Both the position numbers and the translations under genes were made by a program. From a virus, in the IMG/VR virus record IMGVR_UViG_3300030109_005320, positions 1 to 40,648 of that record: a DNA stretch of 40,648 bases; one strand, given 5' to 3'. The notes beneath the pieces were generated by a model, which had not been told where the DNA came from, did no database searches, and saw only the letters and a program-made list of their open reading frames with translations. Positions 8,046-18,429 of this stretch are shown in pieces (position 1 is the first letter of the stretch; the number at the start of each line of letters is the position of its first letter).

Positions 8046-8309
8046 ATGGATAAAGAATTAAACCAAGTAAAATTCGACATCAATAAATTAGAAGCTATGA
8101 TTGAAGTATTGGCAAAAGATGTTCAAGAAATAAAAGAGGCTTTAATAGGCAATGAGTTTGGTCAAGAAGGACTTGTTAAAAAAGTAAATCAAAATGAACA
8201 ACAAATTGCTGAGTTAATTAAATTTAAACAAAAAATTATAGCTTGGGCTACAGGGGCTGGACTTGGTTCTAGTGCATTAGTCAATGCTATTGCGGAGATG
8301 TTAAAATGA
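8046..8309 (+). CDS. Small coiled-coil membrane protein (XhlA-like, lysis)
   Basis: 87 residues: a charged, heptad-like helix over residues 1-60 and one hydrophobic segment near residues 62-86 (I-I-A-W-A-T-G-A-G-L-G). This matches the plan of XhlA-type haemolysin/holin-associated proteins, which anchor to the membrane and work with a holin. It lies between endolysin and holin, overlapping the holin start by 4 bases, so a lysis role is the best inference. Confidence 0.6.
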   Translation: MDKELNQVKFDINKLEAMIEVLAKDVQEIKEALIGNEFGQEGLVKKVNQNEQQIAELIKFKQKIIAWATGAGLGSSALVNAIAEMLK

Positions 8310-8794
8310 AAAAAAAATTACTTAATTTAGGTTTTATAGATTTACTTACTAAAAAAGCACCTAAGCTAGGTGCAAAAGCAGCCACTGTTGTTGCCAGTAT
8401 AGCAACCAATGGTAGAAGTGATAAAATACTTGAACTATTTCAAAAAGAAGTAAAATCATCTACTGAGTTATCTGATGATGATAAAGAAATTATTTTAAAT
8501 CAAATGCAACATGATTTAAATGAATTTGAAATGGAAATACAAGATGCTCAAAATGCTCGTGATGCTGAGTTTAAAAGACAAAATTCTAAAAATGCTTTTA
8601 CTCGAAATATGAATACTATACTTGCAGCTTCAATTATTGCAGGAGCTTTTGGCTTAGTTGGTATTCTTATATTTACTGATGATATAGGAGGTAACTCACA
8701 AACATTAGTAAACGTAGCATTTGGTGCAATCTTTACAGCTTTTACTACTGTAACAGGTTATTACTTTGGTAAGTCTACTTTAGATAGTGATTAA
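8306..8794 (+). CDS. Holin of the GTA/3TM type
   Basis: 162 residues. A soluble helical N-terminal region with acidic stretches is followed by two clear membrane helices (about 106-126 and 133-155) and the G-Y-Y-F-G-K-S tail that is typical of the 3TM/GTA holin family. A weakly hydrophobic segment near residues 20-36 could be the third helix. It would form the membrane lesion releasing the M15 endolysin. It is the last gene of the rightward arm, and its stop overlaps the stop of the opposite-strand phosphoesterase. Confidence 0.72.
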   Translation: MKKKLLNLGFIDLLTKKAPKLGAKAATVVASIATNGRSDKILELFQKEVKSSTELSDDDKEIILNQMQHDLNEFEMEIQDAQNARDAEFKRQNSKNAFTRNMNTILAASIIAGAFGLVGILIFTDDIGGNSQTLVNVAFGAIFTAFTTVTGYYFGKSTLDSD

Positions 8795-9678
8795 AAAAAT
8801 TCAACAGGAGTTTCTATTACTTGAGTTATAATAGATTGCTCTGCATTAGATTTTTTTAATTTAAAATCAACGAACCATCCACCAATGTCAGTAGGATTAA
8901 AATTCTTTTCTACTGCCCATCCTGACACCCCTTTATTAATACTATCTATATAACTACCAGATTGAATATATTTTACTTTATCTTTATATATTCTACCGTT
9001 GGGTGAAACCCGTATTCTAGCAGTTGATGGGTCATACCATTTTTGATGTGTATGACCACGAACTAAAATATTAGCGTCTGGATATTTCATAGCTTCAATT
9101 TGAACATCAAGCATACCTTTAGATCGTTTAGCATTACCTCCAAAACCATGATGATAATGTATTTTACATATTTGTGATGTTCTTTTGTTTTTCATTCTAA
9201 AAAATACCCATCCAGAATATCCTCCTAGCTGTATATTTACATTTGGTTCTAAATTTAATGCCCATACTATAGAGCGCAGTATATCATGATTATGAAACTT
9301 ACTTATAGTCTTTTCATGATTACCATAAGAAATAAGGGCTATATTTTGAGCGTAAGGCTTTAAAAACTCTACGGCATACTCTACTACTAAATCAAGGTAG
9401 GTACGACCTTTTTGAATAAACTGAGGGTCTAATTCTTCACGTTGCAATCTTCTGTCACCATAAGAAGCCATTACATCTAATAAATCTCCAAATATAAAGA
9501 TTAATCCATTTGCATCTTTAATTTCATCAAGATGTCTTTTAAATATATTTCTTTTACATCCTATAGAGTCAAGATGTATGTCAGAACAAAATAAAGTTGG
9601 TACTAATTCAGTAGAACGAACACCTTGATATTCAAAAAGATGTACGTTTTCATTTAGTTCTTCAATGTGAAGTTTCAT
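8791..9678 (-). CDS. Calcineurin-like metallophosphoesterase
   Basis: Predicted binuclear-metal phosphoesterase of 295 residues. All five motifs are visible in order: C-S-D33-I-H35-L-D, F-G-D-L-L-D, Y-G-N-H-E-K, H-Y-H-H-G and V-R-G-H-T-H. The substrate is unknown; phage members have been proposed to act on nucleic acid or nucleotide ends. It is the last gene of the leftward late arm, coupled by an ATGA overlap to the giant protein upstream, an unusual place for an enzyme unless it too is made late or packaged. Confidence 0.88.
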   Translation of the reverse strand: MKLHIEELNENVHLFEYQGVRSTELVPTLFCSDIHLDSIGCKRNIFKRHLDEIKDANGLIFIFGDLLDVMASYGDRRLQREELDPQFIQKGRTYLDLVVEYAVEFLKPYAQNIALISYGNHEKTISKFHNHDILRSIVWALNLEPNVNIQLGGYSGWVFFRMKNKRTSQICKIHYHHGFGGNAKRSKGMLDVQIEAMKYPDANILVRGHTHQKWYDPSTARIRVSPNGRIYKDKVKYIQSGSYIDSINKGVSGWAVEKNFNPTDIGGWFVDFKLKKSNAEQSIITQVIETPVEFF

Positions 9679-12600
9679 TTTTGAGTATAAAAATCTGTTA
9701 ATTCTTTTATTTCTTCATCAATAAAACGACTTCTTGCTTCATATAAACCTAATGATTTAAGAGTAGCACTATCTTCCATATTATTAACAAGCCTAGTTAA
9801 AGAATGAAAATGGATACCTGTTAAATATTGTGGAGCCATTGCTGGAGTATCTATAGATCTTATAATATTACGAGCAAGCATACCATAAGGCAATAAGCTT
9901 ACGACTCGATAATCAAGAGCATCTAGCATATCTTTATCACTAATCATCGCTATTGCCATTTCAATAGGTATAGTAAGTGGTGTAGCAAGAACCCGTGTAG
10001 AAGGAGGCAAGATTGCTTGTACTGGGTTAAAAGGATAAGGAAGTGTACCAAAGAAGGCTCTATCTCTTGCTTCTTCATCTCCAAAAAAGTAATCACTAAA
10101 ATCTAATAAGTAATTCCAAGGAGCAGGCACTATACTTTCAAACATACTTAAAGGCATAAGAGTAGCAAGAGCAAACATTAAAGCATCAGCTTGAGCCATC
10201 CTTACAAATCGTGCATACTCTTGAGTTCCTTCTTGAAATCCAGAACGTCTTGCTTCTGCTACAATATCTCTTCTAAATCGTACAGAGTTCCAACTCCATA
10301 ATTGAAAACGTGACCATACTCTACCTAAATTTGTTCGTGCAATAGCAGGTCTATTAGCTGCGTTATATAAAAACTGAGTACCCCAAACACCTTTTAATGC
10401 TTGCTGTATTAATATTGGATCATCCCATCTAAAAGCACCTGAGTTTACCATCATACTTTCTCTTGCTTGTATATAGTGTGCCCAGAATGATCTTGTTCTT
10501 AATCTCATTTCTACTGAACTAAGAAGCCATGCCCCAGATCCAGACACAACATCTGCCATATTGTATTTTCTAGCAATATCTAAAACCTCTTTACGATAAT
10601 TTTTTTTATCAGATTTAAGAACACCTACAATTTCTTTCATAAATGATTTTCCTTGCGCCGTAAGCTGCTTTGTAGGTCCTACCTCTGATGCGACCATAGA
10701 TTCTATTGCCCCAAACTCTATCGCTAGTTTACGAGCTTTTTCTGCGCTATCAATAGATGGGTCTACATTATCCCTTAAATATGTCCATCTACTTGCTTTT
10801 AACCAAGGTCGTAATCCTGTACTAACAGCAGTCATTGCATTACCACCTGTGTAATTATTTGTCATAGATGTAGTATTGGTAAGCAATGTTAAGAGCTGAT
10901 ACTTACCTTCTAATCTTGTAAACCATTTTAATCTTTCTTGAAATTCTAAACTTCCTTGTTCATTTTTTTCCATTACTTTATCTTCCCAACCAAATCGTTT
11001 AACTATACGATTCCATTGTTTTTGTGCATATTGATCAGATAAATAATAGTAAGGTCTTCTTTTAAAATTTAAATATGGATCTTGAAAATATTCTTTTCCA
11101 AACGATCCTGGTTTACCAGCAAAATCCTGAATATATAACTCTGCAAATTTAGCCCAAGATTCAGTAACATCACCCATAGACTTAGCTTTTCTAAAATCAC
11201 GTAAATATTTTTGAGCTAATATTACACCAAATGTTTTATGATATGCCCTATTTAATCCTTGAACATATTGGTCATATGCAGATTCTGATGTTTCCCATCC
11301 GCCAAGTAATCTATCACTTCTGCCAGCAAGATTACCAAATTTTCTTATTGTTACTTCTCCTTTTCTATTTGATTGATAATTTTTAGTAGAAAATAATGCA
11401 TCTATAAAATCAGAAGATAAACCAAGATCATCTAACTTTCCTTGAGTGTACCATCTTTTAACAGAAAGTCCATTTCCACTATCTACTTTTTCTTCTCCAA
11501 ATCTTTCTACATATTCTTGTATGGCTTCTTCGCTATGATTTACATGAGGTACATAAGATTCATAAGGAAGCTTACCTATCATTGGTCGTAAGAAAAAAGT
11601 ACCATCAGGGTTTCTTCTATAGACAGGGCCGTCAGGGCCCTCTCTTTCAACAACACCCCTATCATTCATTCTTACTTCAAATAATTTTTTATTTCTTAAT
11701 TCAACATCTGCAATATCAGCAATAAGGGTTGGTTGCCCATTTACTACGACTCTTGTATTATTTAAATACTCAAGTTCTCTAGCTATTTCAAACATATTAG
11801 ATAGACCTATATTAGCAACTCGTTCACTTTCTAATTTAGTGCCTTCAAATTGCTGTATAAGTTTGTTTATTGTATCATTTACATCCATGCTTCCGTCATC
11901 ATTTCTTGTTACAAAATTTTCACCAGAAGCAGGTCGTATAAACCCTTCGTCTATAGTTTGATTTCTTTTAGTATAAGCTCTTGATATAATACCATGATTA
12001 ACAAAACCTTTAGAAATACTACCCATTAAATCTTCACCAGTAACCATTTCTCTTTTACCAGTTTCAGGATGATCTATGTAGTATTTTTTATTTTTTAATT
12101 CATTGTATATTCCCTCTACCTCTTTATATCTAGACTCTAATAGTTCTATATTGTATTCTAAATTTTCAATATCTGTTTCATCTTTAGCAGATTGTATTCT
12201 TTTTTTATAATCATTAACAAGCTGCATTTCTTTTATTCTTAACGAAACAAGATTTAAATTAACCCTGTCAGAAAGTACGCTGTCATCATTTAAAAATCTA
12301 AATTGACCAGATTGATATTCAGAAAGTAAAGATGTTGTTGCTGATGTAGCCTCCTCTACACCACCAAGAGCCCTTCTCATTTTTTCATAAAAAGACATAA
12401 CCTCTCTAACTTCTTTATTTTTATATCCATCTACAGTTAAAACTTGAGCAATTTGTTTACTGGATATTTCAGGGTTATATCTTTTAAATAACTCTCCTAA
12501 TGTGTCTGGGAAAAAGAAATCATATAACCTACTTACATTTTTAGTAGGATCAGTTTGTAAAAGTTTTTCTAAAAATGTTTTCTTTCCTAAGTTGTTTAAG

Positions 12601-15600
12601 AACCTAGTAAATGTTACTAAGTCATCAACAGTAGACATTTTTAGCTCTTTCTTAACATATCCTTCGTATATACTATTAAAGTTTTCACCTACAGTTGAAG
12701 GGTGTTTTGATATATGAGCTTTTAAATCATCTAATAAATCTAAATTTCTTTTTCCCTCTCGTGTATTAGGATCATAGTTTACTTTGCTCTTTGTATCTGT
12801 AATTATTTTTTCTAATAAATCTTTAGCAAAACCTTCTGATATTACCTCATCGGCCACGGCTGATTGCCTGGCCTCATTCTCGTCTATAGGAGGTCTATTA
12901 GCACTTATTCTTTTAACATAATCTTGTACAGATTGTATATCACCAAAATTTTCGTTTCCTCTAGATCTATAATCTCTAAAATCTTTTTCAATAAAATCTA
13001 ATATTTCTTTTTTAACATTAGGATCTATACCTCTTATCAAGGCTTGTTCAAGAATCATACTAGACCTTGGGTCTATTAAGTCACTAGATATTTTGTCTTT
13101 TGGATTAGCCTGTATAATATTATTATATGCTGTTATCCAGTTAGCAACATTTTGATCACTAACATGGGGTAATGAAAATCCTGCAAGAGAATTATTTTTA
13201 TTTTGATATATACGTAAAACTCTATCAGGAAGTACTCTTAATAACTCATTGTATTCGCTAACAGATCTAAAATCATCTGATGATAAATAATCATATGTGT
13301 ATTTATCATATGAGCTATCATCTAAAGAAACTTGTCTAGCTTCAAAATAATTATTAGCTTTTTTGCTTGCTATAATGTATTCATATCTTGCTATTTCATC
13401 TATACTATACCTTTGTTGAGATAAACTACCAAGCATATAAGAATCGTAGTAATCTTTTTCTTCTTTAGTTTTTAATTTAGATTTATAGTTTTCTGTAAAT
13501 TTTTCTAAACCTTCTATATTTTTAACAGACTTTATACCTAGATTATTATCATTAAGTACTACATTTTGTATGTAACTAGGGTCTGTTTTATCTGTTGCCT
13601 CAAATTTATTTTTATTGTATTTAAACTTATCTACATGCTTTCTTATAGCACCTAGTTTTTGTTCAGATATACCCTTCGCTATTGCCGCTTCAAAAGTAGC
13701 TTGATTAGTTTGCATAGTAGCTAAATTTGAAACAGCTCGTTCTATTTCAAAAGCAAATTTAAATGTTCTGTTATGGTCATCTTCTCTTTTGCCAATAGCA
13801 AATATATTTTGACCAGAGGCTCTTAACGTTTGGATATATTCTTTTAAAGGATTATTAGATAATACAGATGCATAATCCTTGCTACTATGTAATCTAGAAA
13901 AATCATTTACTATTCTAAACAAAGTAGATGTGTTTACTCTGGCATATCTAAGAAATTCATTTACAGTACGTCTAGAGTTTTTATCTGTAGAACTTTTTTC
14001 TACTACAGGTTTGTAATTATCTTTTACAGCTAAAGAAAGTCTTTTTACAGCATCAGAATATGCTGTCCCTAAATCTTGCTTTCCATATTGACCATCAAAA
14101 TCTTTTAAATTATTATTAAACTCATCAAATTTTACAACAACTTTTTGTCTTGTTTCTGGGTCAAATTTTCTCCCATCTATAGTTCCATTAATTAATTTTA
14201 AACCCCTAGATGTATTTATTTTATTTAAATTAATAAATTTATCAAATTTACCAACACCAAATGCATCTGAATCATATACAACTCCATCTTCATCAATAAG
14301 GCGGTAGCTATCAATTGCCTCAAGACTAATTTTATTAGCAATAGTATTTCTATTATAAGGCAACCTTCCAGTAGCATCTACCGCAGCATTCATTGCTTGT
14401 CTTCTAAGAGAAAATAAATTTTTTAAAGAATTTTTAAATTTTAAATCTAAAGCAACTATAGTCTTTTTAAAAGTTCGTTCAGTTTCATATTGACGAGCAT
14501 TTCGAACATCATCAATAAAAGTTATAGATGCCTCTGTTGGTGTTATTTCTATAGTATTTGAACCATCAATTCCTGCATCATATAATTTTTTTGCACTTGT
14601 AGCAATAGGCCCTATAGTAGCTGATGGGCCAACCATTCTATTACCAAATGTAGTATATAAATGATTTTGCAATACAGATAATGGGTTTAAAGCATTTGAT
14701 AATGTTCCTTTTTCAGCAGCCTGTAATCCTCCTTTTGGATCTGTTACTCCACCCTGCCCATCATCATATTCATCTTTTATTTTTAATATTGCATTTTTAA
14801 TAGGAGAACCTTCGGCTCCTTTATCTAAATTTTGAAAGAAATGCATTTTATCGCCATCGTTATCGGCGCCGCCTAAATACTGCATATCAACAGTATTTAA
14901 ATGCATACCATATCCTCTTCTATTTGTAAAACCATTAAAACTTAATACTCTAGCACCAGAGGGAGAATCTTGAGGAACACGAATTACAATAAAATCAAAT
15001 ATATCTTTCATTTGATTTTTTTTCGTAGCATCAGTTTCTTTTTGATATAGATCCCAAGCCTTACCCATTTTCATTTGGGTACCATCTATCCATTCTATAT
15101 TAAAGTTTCTCATTTCTTTTGCAAGCATGTATTGACCTCTTTTAATAGGCTTTCTTAAATCATGTTGCAAAAACGAATCATTGCCAAAAGCAAATGTCAT
15201 TCCAGAGTTTTTTATCTTAGGTCTAGTTGCCCTATTAATTACATATCTTTTAAAAGCTTCATAAGCAAAACTACTAACTTGTTCTCTGTTAATAATAGAA
15301 GGCTCTAGCACACCATATTTTAATGCTACTTTTAATATCCTATCTGAAGAACTATTAAAATCAGTTATGTTTAATTCTGGAAGTATAGAATCTAAATCAT
15401 CAGCTCCTCCTTTTGTGTCTAAGGCATCTATATAATGCTCATCTTTAGGAGAAAATATTTTTGCCCATATTTTAGAATATAATGGGCCACCATAAACAAA
15501 CGTCTTATCTTTTTGAAATAATATTTTATATAGATTTGATACATTTATATCATCTACATCTAAGTCTTGTACTTCTTTTTGAGTAATAGTATTGTCTTCA

Positions 15601-18428
15601 ATTTTTTTATTTATATCAGCATTACCCTCTATAGAAGGATTAATGTGATTATCTAATAATGCTTGTCTTGCAGCTTTATCTGTCATAGATGACAATAGCT
15701 GTTTAGGTATTCTTGCATCCTCTGGCATCTTTTCATATACACCAAAGTTTACACGAACATTTTTAGGATCTATATTAAATACATTTAATCTTTGACCTTC
15801 TCTTATAACAGGGCCATTAGCAGTAAAATCTATATTATTTATTGGTCTAAGACCTCTTTGTTTTACCGCAGTATCAAAAAATAAAAAGTCAATATTATTT
15901 TGCTCCATAAACTTTTGAGCTGATCCGTCTGCTCCAAACGCTCCAAGTTTACCAACAATCATCCCATTCCCATCTCCTTCATCTCCTACGACTGTAAATT
16001 TGGCAAATCCCGACTCTTCTGGTAGTCCAGAGTCTTCTAGTATGCCTCTAAAGCTATCGTCTTTTACAAGCAAAATTCCATCAGTATGAACTTCATTAAA
16101 ATCTATTTGATTTAAATAATCTTTAGCATCCGTTCCACTAACTATAGAGCCTCTTAGCTTTCCTATACCAGGAGATAAAGTATAATTACCATCAGCAATA
16201 GGCTGCATTCTTTTATTTATATCTTCTGGAGATAATACAAAAGAGCCAGAACCATCTTTATTAGCTTTTGCCATTACTTCTAAAGGCAAGCCATTAAGCC
16301 TTTCTAAAAGTAAAATATTATTGTATTGATATTTTTGATTTATTTTGCCTGGTGCTAATTTTATTTTTAAATCTGAATCTGCTTGATTTATTGCATCTAA
16401 TTTTGATTGCAAAGAAGCAACCCAAGCATCATTAGTATCATCAAAAAACCAACCATCAGCATGATATAAAACACCAGAATCTTTTTTACCAAAAGTAAAA
16501 GGCTTTCCTATTTTTGCAGATACACTAAGATATTCTCCTGCTACAGGATTAATTAAATTGCCTCTTGTTTCAAAAAATGTTTCAAATAAATTATTTACTT
16601 TACCTCTTCCGTCATCAGAATATTTAGAAGCAATCATTCGTCTTCCAAAACTTTCAATAGTTTTTTGAAAATGACTTTTTGATTTTACTTCTGGAACTCT
16701 TCTAAGGTCTGATAACTGACCTGCTACAGGTTTAAATTTATCTATCTCTAATCTAGCGCCTCTATTATATGATATCTGATCTATATTTTGATTTTGAGAT
16801 ATTTTCTTTATTGCCTGTCTTAGTAATCTTGTAGATTCTTTTGGTGCTTTAGATATTTCTACATCAAATTTTATTTCTATTTCTTTTAATGTTCTATCTA
16901 CAGAATATTTTTTTGCAACACTTTTTTCAATATCCCTTCCTATATCTACAAACTTTTTTAATCCTGTATCATCAACTGTACCAGGTATAGCATCTTCTGC
17001 CCACATTGCAAGAGGATCTCTTAATGTAGTATTTATTTCATGGTCTTCGAATCCTTGACGTATAACTAATTCATTAGATTTATTTGTAGACTCTGTATTT
17101 CCATATTGTATTTTAAATCTTGTTTTTAATACATCTTGAAATTGTTCTTCTAATATTAAATCAGAAATACCTTTGTTTTTTATTGTTTTTCCTGCAATAG
17201 CGTATGCTTCATCTACATCAATACCCTTGTCTAATTGTTCTTCTATAACAGCCTTAGCATACTCCCTTCTAAATGCTTCTCTAGTTTGTGGGCTTTCATC
17301 TAATACGCCTCTAAAGGCATCTGCTATAATACCACTCGCATCACCACGTGCACCAAACTGAAACTGCATTTGATCTCTAACTAATTCCTGCTCTTCTTTT
17401 CTTAAATCTTTAAAACCAGGATTTAATTCTGGATCTAACATTCTATCAGTTAAGGGATATCCTGTTTCTGCTTCTGTTTGTTGTCTTGTTTTATTTATAA
17501 AATTTATTGCATTTCTTTGTGTTAATGGAGTATCAGTAATCCCAAAATATGCACCAAGTAAATAATGATATATTTGAAGTTCTATAGGATCACCAAGAGA
17601 GGCGCTTAGGCCGCCTCCATACAAACTAGATGATATAGTCCTAAGTGCTAAGTTTGCTTGTTTTGCAGAAACCCCACCTTTTGCAAGCATCTTACCAAGT
17701 TCTGTAAAATTACTTATACCTCTAAATACACCACCTTCTGCGGCCCCCATAAGGCCGCCTTTAAGCATAGCATCTATACCGCCTGACCAACTACTAATAA
17801 AACTAGCTGCACCAAATTTAACTGCAGTATCTGTAGCATCTATTATTTTATCTTGTACGCCTTCTGAAAAATATTTTAATGCTTTATTTTTATATACAGG
17901 ATGTACATAGTTTTTGTATTGTTTTAATACAGCATCTCCAATAACTAATGGAAATGATTTTCCTGCTAAAGGTTGGCTAACTATCGGGTCTAAAGTTTTA
18001 AATCCTTTTTGTAATCTTGCTGCTCCACTAGCAATCTTTCCTGTTCCTAAACCTGCAACTTTTCCAAGTATTTTAGCACTATTAACAGTTGTTAATCGTG
18101 TAAGGGTACCTGCGCCAGGTATTATACCAATAAACCCAAGTAATTGCCCACTGCTCCTTGCTATTGCTTCTGCAATATTATCTGGGTCTTCACCCATAGG
18201 AATAGTAGTAAATCCACTACCAACACCAAGGGCAAACTGACTTAGAACGCCACCTATGGATTGCGATATATTTTCTTCTGATTGTTCCTGATTTCTTGTA
18301 AACCTTCTTCCTAAAGTTTTTCCTAGATATTCAATCTGGTCTAAATCATCTTCGCTAAATGCTTTAGGATTAGCTCGGTAGAGTCTGACAAGATCAGTAT
18401 ATCTTTCGCCATACTGCTCATCATTCAT
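9675..18428 (-). CDS. Giant virion protein with an RNA polymerase-like DxDGD motif
   Basis: A 2917-residue protein taking over a fifth of the genome. Residues 1188-1196 read A-D-N-D-G-D-K-M-H, matching A-D-F-D-G-D-Q-M of the RNA polymerase beta-prime double-psi barrel (catalytic D1189, D1191, D1193; codons near 14850-14864). About 45 residues upstream is I-R-V-P-Q, like the R-x-P strand before that motif in beta-prime. A candidate partner barrel has T782-D-G-I-L-L-V-K789, F-A-K810 and I-V-G-K827-L-G. The C-terminal region (about 2350-2917) is helical with hydrophobic segments and resembles the large 'polyvalent' phage proteins. It lies downstream of two internal-protein candidates, as injected proteins do. 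AGAGGAA precedes ATG 18428. The polymerase role is inference; a degenerate barrel is possible. Confidence 0.72.
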   Translation of the reverse strand: MNDEQYGERYTDLVRLYRANPKAFSEDDLDQIEYLGKTLGRRFTRNQEQSEENISQSIGGVLSQFALGVGSGFTTIPMGEDPDNIAEAIARSSGQLLGFIGIIPGAGTLTRLTTVNSAKILGKVAGLGTGKIASGAARLQKGFKTLDPIVSQPLAGKSFPLVIGDAVLKQYKNYVHPVYKNKALKYFSEGVQDKIIDATDTAVKFGAASFISSWSGGIDAMLKGGLMGAAEGGVFRGISNFTELGKMLAKGGVSAKQANLALRTISSSLYGGGLSASLGDPIELQIYHYLLGAYFGITDTPLTQRNAINFINKTRQQTEAETGYPLTDRMLDPELNPGFKDLRKEEQELVRDQMQFQFGARGDASGIIADAFRGVLDESPQTREAFRREYAKAVIEEQLDKGIDVDEAYAIAGKTIKNKGISDLILEEQFQDVLKTRFKIQYGNTESTNKSNELVIRQGFEDHEINTTLRDPLAMWAEDAIPGTVDDTGLKKFVDIGRDIEKSVAKKYSVDRTLKEIEIKFDVEISKAPKESTRLLRQAIKKISQNQNIDQISYNRGARLEIDKFKPVAGQLSDLRRVPEVKSKSHFQKTIESFGRRMIASKYSDDGRGKVNNLFETFFETRGNLINPVAGEYLSVSAKIGKPFTFGKKDSGVLYHADGWFFDDTNDAWVASLQSKLDAINQADSDLKIKLAPGKINQKYQYNNILLLERLNGLPLEVMAKANKDGSGSFVLSPEDINKRMQPIADGNYTLSPGIGKLRGSIVSGTDAKDYLNQIDFNEVHTDGILLVKDDSFRGILEDSGLPEESGFAKFTVVGDEGDGNGMIVGKLGAFGADGSAQKFMEQNNIDFLFFDTAVKQRGLRPINNIDFTANGPVIREGQRLNVFNIDPKNVRVNFGVYEKMPEDARIPKQLLSSMTDKAARQALLDNHINPSIEGNADINKKIEDNTITQKEVQDLDVDDINVSNLYKILFQKDKTFVYGGPLYSKIWAKIFSPKDEHYIDALDTKGGADDLDSILPELNITDFNSSSDRILKVALKYGVLEPSIINREQVSSFAYEAFKRYVINRATRPKIKNSGMTFAFGNDSFLQHDLRKPIKRGQYMLAKEMRNFNIEWIDGTQMKMGKAWDLYQKETDATKKNQMKDIFDFIVIRVPQDSPSGARVLSFNGFTNRRGYGMHLNTVDMQYLGGADNDGDKMHFFQNLDKGAEGSPIKNAILKIKDEYDDGQGGVTDPKGGLQAAEKGTLSNALNPLSVLQNHLYTTFGNRMVGPSATIGPIATSAKKLYDAGIDGSNTIEITPTEASITFIDDVRNARQYETERTFKKTIVALDLKFKNSLKNLFSLRRQAMNAAVDATGRLPYNRNTIANKISLEAIDSYRLIDEDGVVYDSDAFGVGKFDKFINLNKINTSRGLKLINGTIDGRKFDPETRQKVVVKFDEFNNNLKDFDGQYGKQDLGTAYSDAVKRLSLAVKDNYKPVVEKSSTDKNSRRTVNEFLRYARVNTSTLFRIVNDFSRLHSSKDYASVLSNNPLKEYIQTLRASGQNIFAIGKREDDHNRTFKFAFEIERAVSNLATMQTNQATFEAAIAKGISEQKLGAIRKHVDKFKYNKNKFEATDKTDPSYIQNVVLNDNNLGIKSVKNIEGLEKFTENYKSKLKTKEEKDYYDSYMLGSLSQQRYSIDEIARYEYIIASKKANNYFEARQVSLDDSSYDKYTYDYLSSDDFRSVSEYNELLRVLPDRVLRIYQNKNNSLAGFSLPHVSDQNVANWITAYNNIIQANPKDKISSDLIDPRSSMILEQALIRGIDPNVKKEILDFIEKDFRDYRSRGNENFGDIQSVQDYVKRISANRPPIDENEARQSAVADEVISEGFAKDLLEKIITDTKSKVNYDPNTREGKRNLDLLDDLKAHISKHPSTVGENFNSIYEGYVKKELKMSTVDDLVTFTRFLNNLGKKTFLEKLLQTDPTKNVSRLYDFFFPDTLGELFKRYNPEISSKQIAQVLTVDGYKNKEVREVMSFYEKMRRALGGVEEATSATTSLLSEYQSGQFRFLNDDSVLSDRVNLNLVSLRIKEMQLVNDYKKRIQSAKDETDIENLEYNIELLESRYKEVEGIYNELKNKKYYIDHPETGKREMVTGEDLMGSISKGFVNHGIISRAYTKRNQTIDEGFIRPASGENFVTRNDDGSMDVNDTINKLIQQFEGTKLESERVANIGLSNMFEIARELEYLNNTRVVVNGQPTLIADIADVELRNKKLFEVRMNDRGVVEREGPDGPVYRRNPDGTFFLRPMIGKLPYESYVPHVNHSEEAIQEYVERFGEEKVDSGNGLSVKRWYTQGKLDDLGLSSDFIDALFSTKNYQSNRKGEVTIRKFGNLAGRSDRLLGGWETSESAYDQYVQGLNRAYHKTFGVILAQKYLRDFRKAKSMGDVTESWAKFAELYIQDFAGKPGSFGKEYFQDPYLNFKRRPYYYLSDQYAQKQWNRIVKRFGWEDKVMEKNEQGSLEFQERLKWFTRLEGKYQLLTLLTNTTSMTNNYTGGNAMTAVSTGLRPWLKASRWTYLRDNVDPSIDSAEKARKLAIEFGAIESMVASEVGPTKQLTAQGKSFMKEIVGVLKSDKKNYRKEVLDIARKYNMADVVSGSGAWLLSSVEMRLRTRSFWAHYIQARESMMVNSGAFRWDDPILIQQALKGVWGTQFLYNAANRPAIARTNLGRVWSRFQLWSWNSVRFRRDIVAEARRSGFQEGTQEYARFVRMAQADALMFALATLMPLSMFESIVPAPWNYLLDFSDYFFGDEEARDRAFFGTLPYPFNPVQAILPPSTRVLATPLTIPIEMAIAMISDKDMLDALDYRVVSLLPYGMLARNIIRSIDTPAMAPQYLTGIHFHSLTRLVNNMEDSATLKSLGLYEARSRFIDEEIKELTDFYTQK

Positions 18429-18429
18429 A

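Noticed and set aside
12502-12717. Rightward open frames inside the giant gene and other late genes
   Set aside because: They are antisense shadows in a gene with clear coding features on the other strand, with no leaders and no recognisable products.
9675-18428. N4-type single-subunit (T7-like) virion RNA polymerase
   Set aside because: The motif found is the two-barrel DxDGD type; I could not find the T7-family A, B and C motifs.
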